The position numbers and the translations under genes were made by a program. From Okapia johnstoni (Eukaryota > Chordata > Mammalia > Artiodactyla > Giraffidae): a stretch of 64,000 nucleotides of DNA. Positions within the stretch are counted from its first letter, which is position 1. The number at the start of each line of letters is the position of its first letter. Below the pieces are notes generated by a model. It was not told the DNA's origin, searched no databases, and saw nothing but the letters and a program-made list of their open reading frames with translations. The stretch is from the NCBI GenBank assembly GCA_024291935.2, contig CM044315.1, forward strand, positions 78,846,385-78,910,384. The letters run 5' to 3'. This document shows positions 1 through 20,833 of this stretch, piece by piece.

Positions 1-343
1 TGACAATATACAGCCTTGACGTACTCCTTTTCCTATTAAGGTACCACACAGACAGAAGTAGACAGTCTTTCCCTTGCACAAGGGGCTAGGAAATATTCTC
101 AAGGGCACTTTGCTCTTAAGATATTGCTGCTTTGCTGAATCTTTTAATATATGGTGTACAGTCTATAGCTATAGGAAGGGACTATAGAAACAGACACTTA
201 GGTCAAATGCTAAGGTTAGAGAGAAGAGAATGCAAAGGATTATTTGGAAAAGGATATTGAACCCAACCTGAGGGTACAGAGAAGACTTCTTGGAGAAGGT
301 GATGCCTGAGCTGAATCTTGAAAATTGAATTCTACTTAGTAAG

Positions 344-642
344 TATTGTGTGTGTGTACTTAGTTGCTTAGTCATGTCCGACTCTTTGTGATCCCATGGA
401 CTGTAGCCCACCAGGCTCCTCTGTCCATGGGGATTCTCCAGGCATAAGTACTGGAGTGGGTTGCCATGCCCTCCTCCAGGGGATCTTCCCAACCCGAGGA
501 TCAAACCCATGCCTCCAACATTGCAGGCGGATTCTTTACTGACTGAGCCACCAGGGAAGCCCTGGTGTGCGAGACCTGGGTTCGATCCCTGGGTTGGAAA
601 GTTCCCCTGGAAGAGGGCATGGCAACCCATATTGTGTGTGTG
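344..642 (-). mobile_element. Bov-tA SINE with inverted 5' segment, TSD-bounded
   Basis: Minus-strand Bov-tA (357-562, from cttagtcatgtccgactc to accagggaagccc) is joined to a plus-strand partial copy (563-629, gagacctgggttcgatccct). A single 13-bp TSD, TATTGTGTGTGTG, flanks the whole composite at 344-356 and 630-642. Confidence 0.75.
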
Positions 643-829
643 GTGGGGTTATATTCCAGATTAGATCAGATGAATGGCATAAACAAAGGCATAGAGACAT
701 AAACAGTATGATACGCAGACTGTGAAGCTGAAGTGGTAGGGGATAAGAATTGAAAGCAGAGGAGTCTGATCATGTACTATCTAACTTGGATTTTATCTTC
801 TAGATAGGAAATGAAGAACCATTGTTGGC

Positions 830-1100
830 TTCTTTTAAATAACAGCTTTTTTGAGATATTACTCACATAAAATAAAATTCATCCTTTCAAAGTATACATT
901 TCAGTGGTTTTTAGTATATTCAATTATCACCACTATCTAATTTCAAATCTTTTCATTGTTCCAAAAGGAAAACCCCATGCCCTGTTCTCCCCTCCCTTCA
1001 GCCTTTGGCAACCACTAATCTTTTTTCAGTTTCTATGGCTTTGCTTAATCTGGACATTTCATAGAAATAGAATCATACAATATATTATTGCTGGCTTTTA
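830..1100 (-). mobile_element. L1-type 3' UTR relic in TESK2 intron
   Basis: The series ttcagtggtttttagtatat, accactatctaatttcaaa, tttggcaaccactaatc and ctggacatttcatagaaat is a familiar old L1 3' UTR pattern. Similar copies occur at 26.3 and 42.7 kb. The subfamily cannot be given by eye. Confidence 0.5.
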
Positions 1101-1210
1101 AGTAGGTGAGTAACACAGATTTGCATTTTACAAAGATCATGCTGGCAGAAGTGAAGAAGGTGGATTATGGAGATCAAGCCTAGCCTAGGCTACAGAGACC
1201 ATTTGGAATA

Positions 1211-1610
1211 TTGCAGTATTCAGAGGAAGACCTGAATTAAGGCAATAGTCATGGGGATGAAAAAGGAGGGGACCATTTGAAAACATTTAGAAGCTAAAAT
1301 TATTTGGAGTTAAGAGTGGAAAGTTAGATGAATCCCAAGTTTCTAGCTTAGCAAACTGGGTTGAAAACGGCAGTACTAGCTGACATAAAAATACAGCTAG
1401 AGATTTAGTTTTGCAGTATTCAGAGGAAGACCTGAATTAAGGCAATAGTCATGGGGATGAAAAAGGAGGGGACCATTTGAAAACATTTAGAAGCTAAAAT
1501 TATTTGGAGTTAAGAGTGGAAAGTTAGATGAATCCCAAGTTTCTAGCTTAGCAAACTGGGTGGAAAACGGCAGTACTAGCTGACATAAAAATACAGCTAG
1601 AGATTTAGTT
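1211..1610. repeat. 200-bp tandem duplication, 1 mismatch
   Basis: Copies at 1211-1410 and 1411-1610 begin ttgcagtattcagaggaaga and end agatttagtt. The only difference I see is ttgaaaacgg (1361) against tggaaaacgg (1561). It lies in a TESK2 intron. Confidence 0.95.
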
Positions 1611-3585
1611 TTGGGGGAAAAAGATGAGTTCAGGTTTGCATGTATAGAGTTCAGTGTGAATAATCCAGATGTCGTCCAGATATAGACTGGATGTGCAAAG
1701 CTGAAGATTGAGAAATAAAGGTCAGTGCTGAGGATATACATTTGGGAGTCATCAGCACAGAAGTGGTAATTAGAAACGAAATGCGAAATAGTCTCCACAA
1801 TAGAGCCCAAGCTGTAGGCCTAGGAGAACCCTGAGACCTTCGCCCTCGGGGGATGGGAGGAAGGGCCTGCCTTAGAGTGTTCAGAGTAGCCAGAGATAGA
1901 GAAGGAAATCTATAGTGTCACAGAATCCAGGAGAGAAGAATCAAAAGCAGCAGAAATAGCCTGTAATTAGCCTTTGATAGCTAGTCTGTTTGCTCTAGGG
2001 CCACAATGGCTTAGTCTCTACATGCCCAGCATTGATAGGATTCCTGAATCATATATAAAAATGCTGAAGGAAAAAAAAAAATGCTGAAGGAAATAATCAG
2101 CAATGTCAGCAGGGAGAACACTTCCAGCAGAATCCAGTGAGGAAAGGGTGGGAGATGAGGAAGTAAAAACAGCAAGTGTTGCCAGCCAGACTTCACTAGT
2201 CTAGACCCCACTAAGAGCAGGCTCAGGAGTTTATTGAAAAACCCCATAGGAGCTAATCCTGGTCAGGGTTCCTCCCTATTTTCCTTATCACCTAAGATAC
2301 AGATTCCTAAAGTTGGCTCTTTTGGTTTTCTATCTTTGTCTTTGGCTCCAGTGCCTGGCTGCTGGCTATGGAGAAGCTTTAAGAGAGGCAGGGGTCACAT
2401 TCCAGATCAGAGGCAGACTGGGCTAGGCAGGCTCACCCATGTTGTGGGGCCCTGATCATCCTTGCCTTAGCCATCTCTCAGCGGCTCAGAGAAACTACTG
2501 TGAGTCACTTCTTCCTGGATGGTTGGTCTATAGTGAGTGTATGAGAGGGCTTCTTGAATGTGAAGATGGGACAGAAATTGAACAGCTTTGATAAGGGCAG
2601 TGTACCGGCCATGCTCTGTTGCTTACTGCTGCGCCTAAGCTGAATTTCGCAGGATTGTTTCTGAGGGCTGTAAAGCCAATAGTAAACAGGACTTTAGACT
2701 GATCCTTGGAGACAGGAGCCTGAGTTGTTGATGAAAGAGGAGGAGGAGGGGAGAAAACAAGCAACAGATCTGAGCCACCACTGGCTCACAAGCCAGTGCC
2801 CAGTAGCCTAGACTTTGGCTGTCTAATAGACAGGCTGGCTTAGAACCCATCTTCTCATAGATTGTAGAGTCAGGGAGCTGGGGTGGCGGTGGTGGATTGC
2901 TGAACCAGGGGACTGGTGGAAGGGCTGAAGCCAGGACAAACACAAGGACAGCCCTGCTTAGAAGCCAGAGACAGTTATGTCTACCGGGAAACAAGGGTAG
3001 TAGAAGATGTAATGAAATCACAGGCTGTTTCCAGCTCAGAAAGAGAGCATAGTGTGATCACATAAAGGCCAGAGTAAGGGACTAATTTGTACCTGATGTG
3101 TGAAGTAACCAGGTGACTTGGCAATGCCTTGGCAACTATGTGCCAAGGTGAGAAAGAGGGAGGGCTGGTTTGGGTGATAGAGGGCCTTGCCCGTCCCAGA
3201 AATGTCCCTGTGAGCCAAGGATCCCTGCTCTCTGCTGCCCCTGGAGGAAGGGCAGGGGGTGGAATGAGGTGCCTCCTGAGCCAGAGTGGTGTAAGTCCAT
3301 TTTGAATGATATTTGGGGAGAGCTCGTTGCTGCTTTATGTTTAAAGTCATTTGGGTTCATCCTTTCTCTGGAGACAGCAGCATTTGTTCAACAAGCTTGT
3401 CTTGAACCTCTCTCATAAATTGAATACTGTGAGGAAGGCAGGCCCAAACCTGAATTTTCCCCTGAGAAGCTGATGGCCTCTCTGCTAGGCTGTAAGAGGA
3501 AGTGGCAGAGAAGAGTTAATGGAGTTGAGATGAGAAAGCTGAAGGTGATAACTGGAGAGGTCAGGACTGGAAAGGCAAAATTACC
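1611..3585. other. TESK2 intronic sequence, nothing recognised
   Basis: No splice-flanked exon with kinase motifs, no clear transposon. A short duplicated aaaaatgctgaagga occurs near 2056-2090. Open frames here lack conservation signs. Confidence 0.5.
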
Positions 3586-3587
3586 TT

Positions 3588-3847
3588 GCTGCTAAGTCAC
3601 TTCAGTCGTGTCCGACTCTGTGCGACCCCATAGACGGCAGCCCACCAGGCTCCGCTGTCCCTGGGATTCTCCAGGCAAGAACACTGGAGTGGGTTGCCAT
3701 TTCCTTCTCCAGTGCATGAAAGGGAAAGTGAAGTCGCTCAGTCGTGTCCGACTCTTAGTGACCCCATGGACTGTAGCCTACCAGGCTCCTCCGTCCATGG
3801 GATTTTCCAGGCAAGAGTACTGGAGTGGGGTGCCATTGCCTTCTCCA
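3588..3847 (-). mobile_element. Bov-A2 SINE (dimeric), minus strand
   Basis: Two Bov-A monomers in tandem: gctaagtcacttcagtcgtg... and agtcgctcagtcgtgtccga..., each with the 'caccaggctcc'/'taccaggctcc' and 'ctccaggcaagaacac'-type landmarks, ending gccattgccttctcc. Confidence 0.85.
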
Positions 3848-4533
3848 AGCTTACCTTAAAGCACCCTAAATTTTCTGAGGAAAAAAGAATTGGGAGAACA
3901 TTCCAAATGGAAACAAAGAGTAAGAGCAAAGGCAAAGGTTTGAAGAGCCTATTCAGGCTTGTCTGTAACAAGTTTGGATGAGATATGTACATAGGGGCAC
4001 CAGGGGCTCAGATCATAGAACAGAGCCAGATCATGGAATTTTAATGCCAGAGGAGAGGGTGGTTGTGATCTTGTGGGCAGTGAAGGTTTGTGTAGGCTTG
4101 GGCACTTGTCCTGTGCTTATATTACTTGGCAAGGGCAGGCCTGGTCTTTGAGTCTCTGTGTTCTGAGGGAAGAATGAAGGGAGGCCAGGGTCTGAAAGGC
4201 TGTCTTCTTCCACTTGATTGTAAGCTCCAAGAGAACAAGGGTTCCTGTTTACTGTGGTATCTTTGACACTTAGAACCTTGCCTAGCATATAGGAAACAAA
4301 GATAAATATTTGTGTTTGGAGCATGGTATGAATCCTAGGGCAGCCACCCAAGATCCAGGTCTAACTCATCTCACATGGCTATCAGAGCCCCACTGGGGTC
4401 AGCCCAAGAGCATGATTTCATCAAGAAGCAAAGGACAAGGTACCCTGTGGTAGTAGGGAGGGGTGGTGGGAAACTCTGTGGCTGGCTGGCCCCCTCTTCT
4501 GAGCCACAATGTCTTCTTCTTTGGGAACCCTAG

Positions 4534-7661
<3,128 letters not shown>

Positions 7662-8600
7662 GCAGAGTTCACCCCACCTCACCCTGGGGACAGACCTTCA
7701 GCTGAAGCCACAGTGCCCCCTTGGTGCACAGCCTAGACTCTTCCCGGGGGCCCACAGAGCACGCAGGCTAAGCCAAGCCAGACTCATCTGTGAGGCTCCC
7801 ACTGCCCAGTGGCTATGTGAGGTGAGGCAGCCACGAGAGGCCTTCCTAGTTAGGGCCAATGGCTGATACGAAGCCTCTGAAGTCCAGCAAGGAGCTCTGG
7901 CTCCCACCGTATCCCTGAGACTTCCTGACAGGACCAGAGGACTCCTAGTTCTAGTGTGAGCTGGCAGGCAGCTATTACCCCAGGTTCTTCTCCTACCCCG
8001 GGTCTGTTTCTTGTCCTTTCCTGGGGCACATAAGCTAATGGATGGAACCTGGAGCTGACCAGGAGACCATAAAGGGCATGGCTATTTCTCAGACCTGAAG
8101 ACTGGGGTGCTTCTTGCCAGAATGTCTAAGACACTTGAATAATTGCTGTTTGCACTTACTGCATGGCCAGACCATGTCACTACATTTCTATGCAAGGCAA
8201 GGCAGAGTGGTGGTTGTGGCTCTCAGCTAACCTATTCAAAGATCTTTTCCAGTTGATTAATCTATTTTCATATTTATGAAGGAGTCTTAATGTTCTGCCC
8301 TAAAAGACTTTCAACCTTGTGGTTGGGAGTGGGGCTGTTTTTGTAGGCCCTAGGGCCTGCTCTATGTATCTGTCAACACATGATACACCCACCTGGTTTA
8401 TACATGGACTGATTTCTTCCCTTTCTGCTACGGCCAGAGCTATGGGAACAGTCTGTCCTAATAGAACCGCAATAAGAAATAACCAAAGATGAAGCTGGTC
8501 AGATATTTTCATATCTTGTTTCTGGTTTTTTTTTTTTTTTGGGTAAAACTTTCCCAGGACACTTTGAGATTTAAAAAATGAATAAAGTCGGTGTTACAGG
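7662..8600 (+). other. TESK2 3' UTR (inferred)
   Basis: Non-coding sequence from the TESK2 stop to the AATAAA at 8581-8586. It contains no recognisable transposon apart from an oligo-T run near 8526-8540. TOE1 transcripts must terminate somewhere in the same interval on the other strand, so the two 3' UTRs probably abut or overlap. I could not find a clean minus-strand AATAAA for TOE1. Confidence 0.5.
8581..8586 (+). terminator. Candidate poly(A) signal AATAAA for TESK2
   Basis: AATAAA followed by a GT-containing stretch (gtcggtgttacaggtgctgg) that could serve as the downstream element. It lies 920 bp after the stop codon. Assignment to TESK2 is by position only. Confidence 0.5.
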
Positions 8601-8809
8601 TGCTGGTCAGCCTTCTTACTTGTACCCTTATTCTTCAGCCTCTGGGGTAAAGGCCGAGATGCCAAAGCAGTGCAACAGTATCTCTGCTTGGACCCCATCC
8701 TATCTCTGAGTAGTTGGGGTTAAGTCATTCACATGCTAGAGGGATCCAGACCCCTCTGATCCACTCTCAGCTTCTCTTCCTAGGCCCTGAGTGCTGTGTA
8801 GAAGTTGGG

Positions 8810-12271
<3,462 letters not shown>

Positions 12272-12273
<2 letters not shown>

Positions 12274-12307
12274 GACACCGCGAGTCCCTCGCCAGTATAG
12301 TCACTGG
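12272..12307 (+). other. MUTYH: MUTYH exon-1-like leader (MTPRVPR...W), probably non-functional splice donor
   Basis: ATG ACA CCG ... TGG, 12 codons, aligns codon for codon with the human exon 1 (MTPLVSRLSRLW, 36 nt, as I recall), which starts the mitochondrial form. Here the bases after TGG are GCACGG, where human transcripts use a GT donor. Downstream candidate donors (after 12294, and 12523) put exon 2 out of frame and meet TGA at once. A transcript starting here would then rely on the internal ATG at 15854. Confidence 0.55.
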
Positions 12308-12481
12308 GCACGGGGGACTTCCGCTTCTTCTCCTGTCTCGGTTCCTGCACTCGGAGATGGGGCGGGGTCTCACGCCCAGAATCGCCGAACGGTCGGACTT
12401 CTTTTAAGATCTCCTGGGTCTGGCGCAGAGGAGGCAGCCTGGCGCGCGCTGGAAGCCTATTGGCCGGCGTGGTTCGGCTCG

Positions 12482-12497
12482 CCGCCAAAATTGGCGG
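12482..12497. promoter_or_regulatory. 16-bp interrupted palindrome CCGCCAA-aa-TTGGCGG in the shared promoter
   Basis: Perfect 7-bp inverted arms separated by two A residues. Each arm carries an E2F-like GCGG/CCGC core next to a CCAAT-like half. Its symmetry suits a divergent promoter. Which factor binds is inference. Confidence 0.5.
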
Positions 12498-12649
12498 GGG
12501 CCACGCCCCCTGGAGTTCGTCGGTGAGCTTGGCGCGGGAGATCACTCGGGAGGTAATTCCTTCTTCCCGTGCAACCCGGCGGGAACGCAGGCTTTCGCGT
12601 TACGCTGTCTTCATCGACTCTGCCCCGGGGTGGGGGTTGGGGGTTTTAC

Positions 12650-13640
12650 GTCTGTAGAGGATGAGATGATACCTGAGCTAAACTTAAAGCAAGCGTAAAA
12701 GTTATGCAGACTAGAGAGTGTGGGGGGAAAAGGCAAGCTCCTAGGGAGGGTGGAGAGCTCACTGCATTCCAGCAAGTGAAAGAAGCGGGGAAGGGGACAG
12801 GAGATGAAGCTGCGGAGGGTGGAAGCGACCGCTAGCAGGGACACTTTTGAAACAATAGACGCGCGTGATAATAAAGACTTGAATTAAGCTCCAGCAGTGA
12901 CAGCTTGTAAGCAATAAGGAGTTATAGTTGCTCCTGAGGGGTTTTGGATTTGATTCCTGCTACTGAGAGTTGTCCCTAACGTAGACCACAACTTCCCCAA
13001 GAGCTCTGGTTTCCACCAAGGACTCTGAACCTTTTCTCTCTCTGATTATTTGCTGTTTCCAGTTCATCCTTTCTATCTACTGAGTCTTTTCATCATCATT
13101 CTGAACTGTTTGGATTTCTCCCATTCTGGAAAAAAAGGGGTACTTTTTATGCAATTTGCCTGGCACTGTGCTCTGCACAACAGTCAACAAAAGGCACCCA
13201 AGTTTCCCTTCATGGAATTTTACAGTTAAGTGGGGAAAACAGACACTGATCAAAGAATCACAAATAAACACGAAATTATGATTGGTATAAGAGCAACAGT
13301 AGAGAAGTACAGAAGAGGGTAAGACTGGGAGGATCTGATTTGGACATTTAAGTCAAGACCTGAAGAGTGAATAAACGTTAGGTAAAATAGAAGAGCTGTC
13401 CAAGCAGAGGAAATGAATTGGGTGAGGCCTCAAGGTGGACAGACACTTTGGGAATTGAAGCAACTATTTCAGGCAAACATGGCTGGAGCGCAGTGGGTAA
13501 GGGGATGAGGCAGGTTGAGCTGTTTGTATCCTACAAAGATACATTACGAGGATTGGCTTCTGAGAGCAATGAGTGTGACAGCCAAAGTCCTCCTGTGGCC
13601 TACAAAGTACTTTGTAATCCTATTCCCCCCATCTTGTTTG
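12650..13640. other. MUTYH first intron, unassigned
   Basis: Sequence downstream of the promoter island with no recognised gene. GC content drops sharply after about 12650. Old repeat material is possible but I could not classify it. Confidence 0.4.
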
Positions 13641-13641
13641 A

Positions 13642-13722
13642 AATGGCAGCCCATTCCAGTATTCTTGCCTGGAGGGCTACAGTCACAAAGTTGGCAACAA
13701 CTGAGCAACTTTCACTTTCCCC
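13642..13722 (+). mobile_element. Truncated Bov-tA fragment
   Basis: The tract cccattccagtattcttgcc, then gagggctacagtcacaaag and aactgagcaactttcacttt, is an internally shortened Bov-tA 3' half. Confidence 0.7.
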
Positions 13723-13779
13723 TTCTTTACCTCTTTGACCTCATCTACTCTTCACCCATTCTTACTCCATTTCTAACCA

Positions 13780-14187
13780 CACTGACTTCCTCATTCTACA
13801 AACACACCAGGAACCCTGCTTAGGGCCTTTGCACTAGCTTCTCAGGATACCTTTCCCACAGGTATTCATCCACATGGATAACTCCTTTAACTGCTTTAAG
13901 TCACTGGTCAAATATTGCTCTAACAAGGCCCACTTTGACCATGTTCTTTAACATTGTAACATTCCACCACCCTCACTCACTCCTTACCCCCTTCACAAGT
14001 CTACTTTGACTGTTTTTTGCTAGTTTTTATCACCTAGCATCCTATATAATTGGCTGATTTTGTGCATTATTTTTTGTCATCCTATAAACTCTATGAAGGC
14101 CCAAACCTTTGATGTTTTATTTATTGAGGTATTCCAAGTACCTAAAACTGCTTGGCACATAGTAAGCACTCCATAAGTAATTATGGA
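13780..14187 (+). mobile_element. LINE-2 (L2) 3' end relic
   Basis: Characteristic order: gggcctttgcactagctt, a low-complexity body with tctatgaaggcccaaacc, and the tail gcttggcacatagtaagcac. This is an ancient mammalian L2 end in the first MUTYH intron. Confidence 0.65.
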
Positions 14188-14384
14188 AGTCAGTGAGTTT
14201 GGTCAAGGAAGTTTTGCTAGGAAGCGGGTGTGTCTTGTGAATGGAATTGGAGGAGGAGGAGAGAACATTCCTCCATATAATGGGATAAAGGAGAAGGAAA
14301 GTGCAAATGGAGGGAAGTTTATGCATTGGTTCTTTTCTCTGAAGGCGGAAGCAAGCTCTTTTGATGAAAATGAGGTGTGAAGCA

Positions 14385-14923
14385 TAGCTAGAACGTGGAA
14401 GCAACCTAGATGTCCATGAACAGATAAATGGATAAAGAAGTTGTGGTATACATACACAATGGAATATTACTCAGCCATAAAAAGGAACACATTTGAGTCA
14501 GTTCTAATGAGGTGGATGAACCTAGAACCTATTATACAGAGTGAAATGAGTCAGAAAGAGAAAGATAAATACTGTATTCTAACACATATATACAGATCTA
14601 GAAAAATGGTACTGAAGAATTTATTTACAGGTCAACAGATGTAGAGAATAGACTTATGGACATGGGAAGAGGGGAGGAGAGGCTAAGATGTATGGAAAGA
14701 GTAACATGGAAACTTACATTACCGTATGTAAAATAGATAGCCAGCGGGAATTTGCTGTATGGCTCAGGAAACTCAAACGGGCTCTGTATCAACCTAGAGG
14801 AGTGGGACAGGGAGGGAGTTTCAAAAGGGAGGGGATATATGTATACCTACGGCTGATTCATGTTGCGGTTTGACAGAAAACAGCAAAATTCTGTAAAGCA
14901 ATTATCCTTCAATTAAAAAAAAA
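14385..14923 (+). mobile_element. 5'-truncated ruminant L1, 3' end with poly(A)
   Basis: Encodes the end of L1 ORF2 (WYTYTMEYYSAIKRN, then QKEKDKYCILTHI), then the ruminant L1 3' UTR and an A-run. A perfect 18-bp TSD, AAAATGAGGTGTGAAGCA, lies at 14367-14384 and 14924-14941. The ORF2 fragment is not a host gene. Confidence 0.93.
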
Positions 14924-15019
14924 AAAATGAGGTGTGAAGCAAAAAGTTTGAGGAAAGAGTTTGAACCAGAGTTTGAGCAGGGACTGCAGTATAGCCAGGT
15001 GGAAGCTCTGCAGGTTGGA

Positions 15020-15180
15020 GTTTGAATCAAAAAGTTGCTTAATCACAAGCCTCAGCTTCCTTATAACTGAAATGGAGGTAATCCTAGAACATACCTCATG
15101 AGATTGTTAAGAGACTGAGTAATAAATCTGGTAAAGCATTTACATGGGATCTGGCATGTATAACACTCACTAACTTAGCT
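15020..15180 (+). repeat. MIR relic
   Basis: The series gttgcttaatcacaagcctc, agcttccttataactgaaa and ctcatgagattgttaagaga follows the MIR core order. Diverged. Confidence 0.5.
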
Positions 15181-15189
15181 GTTAGATAG

Positions 15190-15847
15190 AAGGTAAAATC
15201 AGCAGCCAGAACAGTAAGGGAGCAGTGAAGATCAACCAGATGTTTTCTCATTACTAGTGAATAGGCAGCTGTGATTTACTAAATCAGGAGAAGATTAGAA
15301 ATAAAGATAGCTCATATCCCTCTCTTCCCAACTTGCCATCTGCTCTCAGGCAAGTCTTTTACCCTCTCTAATCCTTAGTTTCTCTCTTTTTTTTCCCCTT
15401 TGCATTTTATTTTTAAAATCATCACTGAGGTTTCTCTTTTCTATAGGATGAATGTTTAGACTAGATGATTATTGAAGGCTGTTTCAGTGTACATGTGCTA
15501 CATGTCTAAGGAGATAAACCTCTTATACCTGAGCTCCCAGGGATACACAGATGCTCCTGCGGAGGTTTTGGTCTTTGACTCAGCTCAGCTCTGGCCTCTT
15601 ATTTATGTCTCCAGGTGTATACTAATGCTGGTCCCACTGAGGCCACTTGCAGAAGTTCAGCCCTACTGGTCATACCTCAGTACCACAGCGAGCCAAGAGT
15701 AAGCCCATGAGCATCCGGGGAGTGCTTGAGAAAAGCTAGACACCTTATATGAATGGTGTGGGGAGGGAGGTAGCTTTACCCTATACAGGACCCTAAGATT
15801 CAGCCTCATGGTGACTGACATACTTTGGCTGGGCCATTCTGTTCTAG
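15190..15847 (+). other. End of first MUTYH intron, nothing recognised
   Basis: No transposon or exon identified before the tag acceptor at 15845-15847. Confidence 0.5.
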
Positions 15848-15853
15848 CTGATC

Positions 15854-19956
<4,103 letters not shown>

Positions 19957-19994
19957 TGCCTTTGGAATCCTCCACCCCACTGAGAATCCTGTTT

Positions 19995-20000
19995 AATAAA
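19995..20000 (+). terminator. MUTYH poly(A) signal AATAAA
   Basis: AATAAA lies 39 bp after the TGA, followed by a T/G-rich stretch (cttatttttgtag). This implies a very short 3' UTR. Confidence 0.8.
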
Positions 20001-20387
20001 ATGCTTATTTTTGTAGTCATTCTGGAGACTTCCCACCCTCTCCTGAGCCCCTTCACTCCTCACCTCTGAGGGACCCAGAAAGTGGTAGAGCTCTGTTTGG
20101 TGCTGACTTCTGCTGAGCTCCTAGCCAGCCCTGGGCAGATGGAGGAGGGGGATGTTCTGTCCTGAGTGATCTCTCCTCCTCCAACCCCAGAAGGGGAGAA
20201 GGCAGCTGCAGGGAGCCCCTGCCAGTGGCTTACATCCAGCCAGGTCTCTGGTCAGCTCTGATTGGAGCTGCGTTATCACCCTAGAGCAGGTGGTTGGGCT
20301 TAGCCCTGACTTAGCCCCTCCTACCTGCAGTGGCCTCTCCCTAGGGAGAGGGGAAGCACAGAGAATTTATTTTGCCTTAGACTCCTG

Positions 20388-20486
20388 TGCTCAGTGACTC
20401 TGGCGACCCCATGGACTGTAGCCTGCCAGGCTCCTCTATCCATGGAATTTTCTAGGCAAGAATGCTGGAGTGGGTTGCCATTTAGA
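20388..20486 (-). mobile_element. Bov-tA fragment between MUTYH and HPDL
   Basis: The tract gaccccatggactgtagcct, ccaggctcctctatccatgg, then gcaagaatgctggagtggg is a minus-strand Bov-tA 3' half. Confidence 0.8.
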
Positions 20487-20833
20487 TCATTTGTTTAGGG
20501 ATACACTATATATGTAGTGAAACAATGCAGAAAAACGAGTTTTTAATTATAATATTGGAGGTGTGGTGGAGAGAAATGAGGTCAGAAAGACATAAGGAGA
20601 ATTCAAAAATACTGTTTATGTTCTATTTCCTAATCATATATTCTGCTATTCTTTACACTTTGCATATATATTAGATACAGACAATATGAGAAAAGTTTTA
20701 AGTTAAAAAATTCCCACCTCTCTGGACCCCTGTGAGAGTTTCAACTTCTGGCAGGTACTGATGAGATGGAAGCCCCTAAAGACAAAAGCTTTTACTCCAG
20801 GCCTCCGTGAATGTCCCTCAGTTCCAGCAGGTC

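Noticed and set aside
540..600. tRNA-like A/B-box sequences such as gttcgatccctgg (here and in many SINEs)
   Set aside because: They are heads of tRNA-derived SINEs; no cloverleaf with a proper anticodon arm is present, so no tRNA genes are called.
4381..4441. Possible extra TESK2 exon before a gtacc donor
   Set aside because: No acceptor with fitting phase and no resemblance to the kinase sequence preceding NCLIKRDENG.
20366..20371. TTTATT (AATAAA on minus) as HPDL poly(A) signal
   Set aside because: Lies more than 460 bp past the stop with a SINE fragment just before it. Possible, but unsupported without transcript ends.
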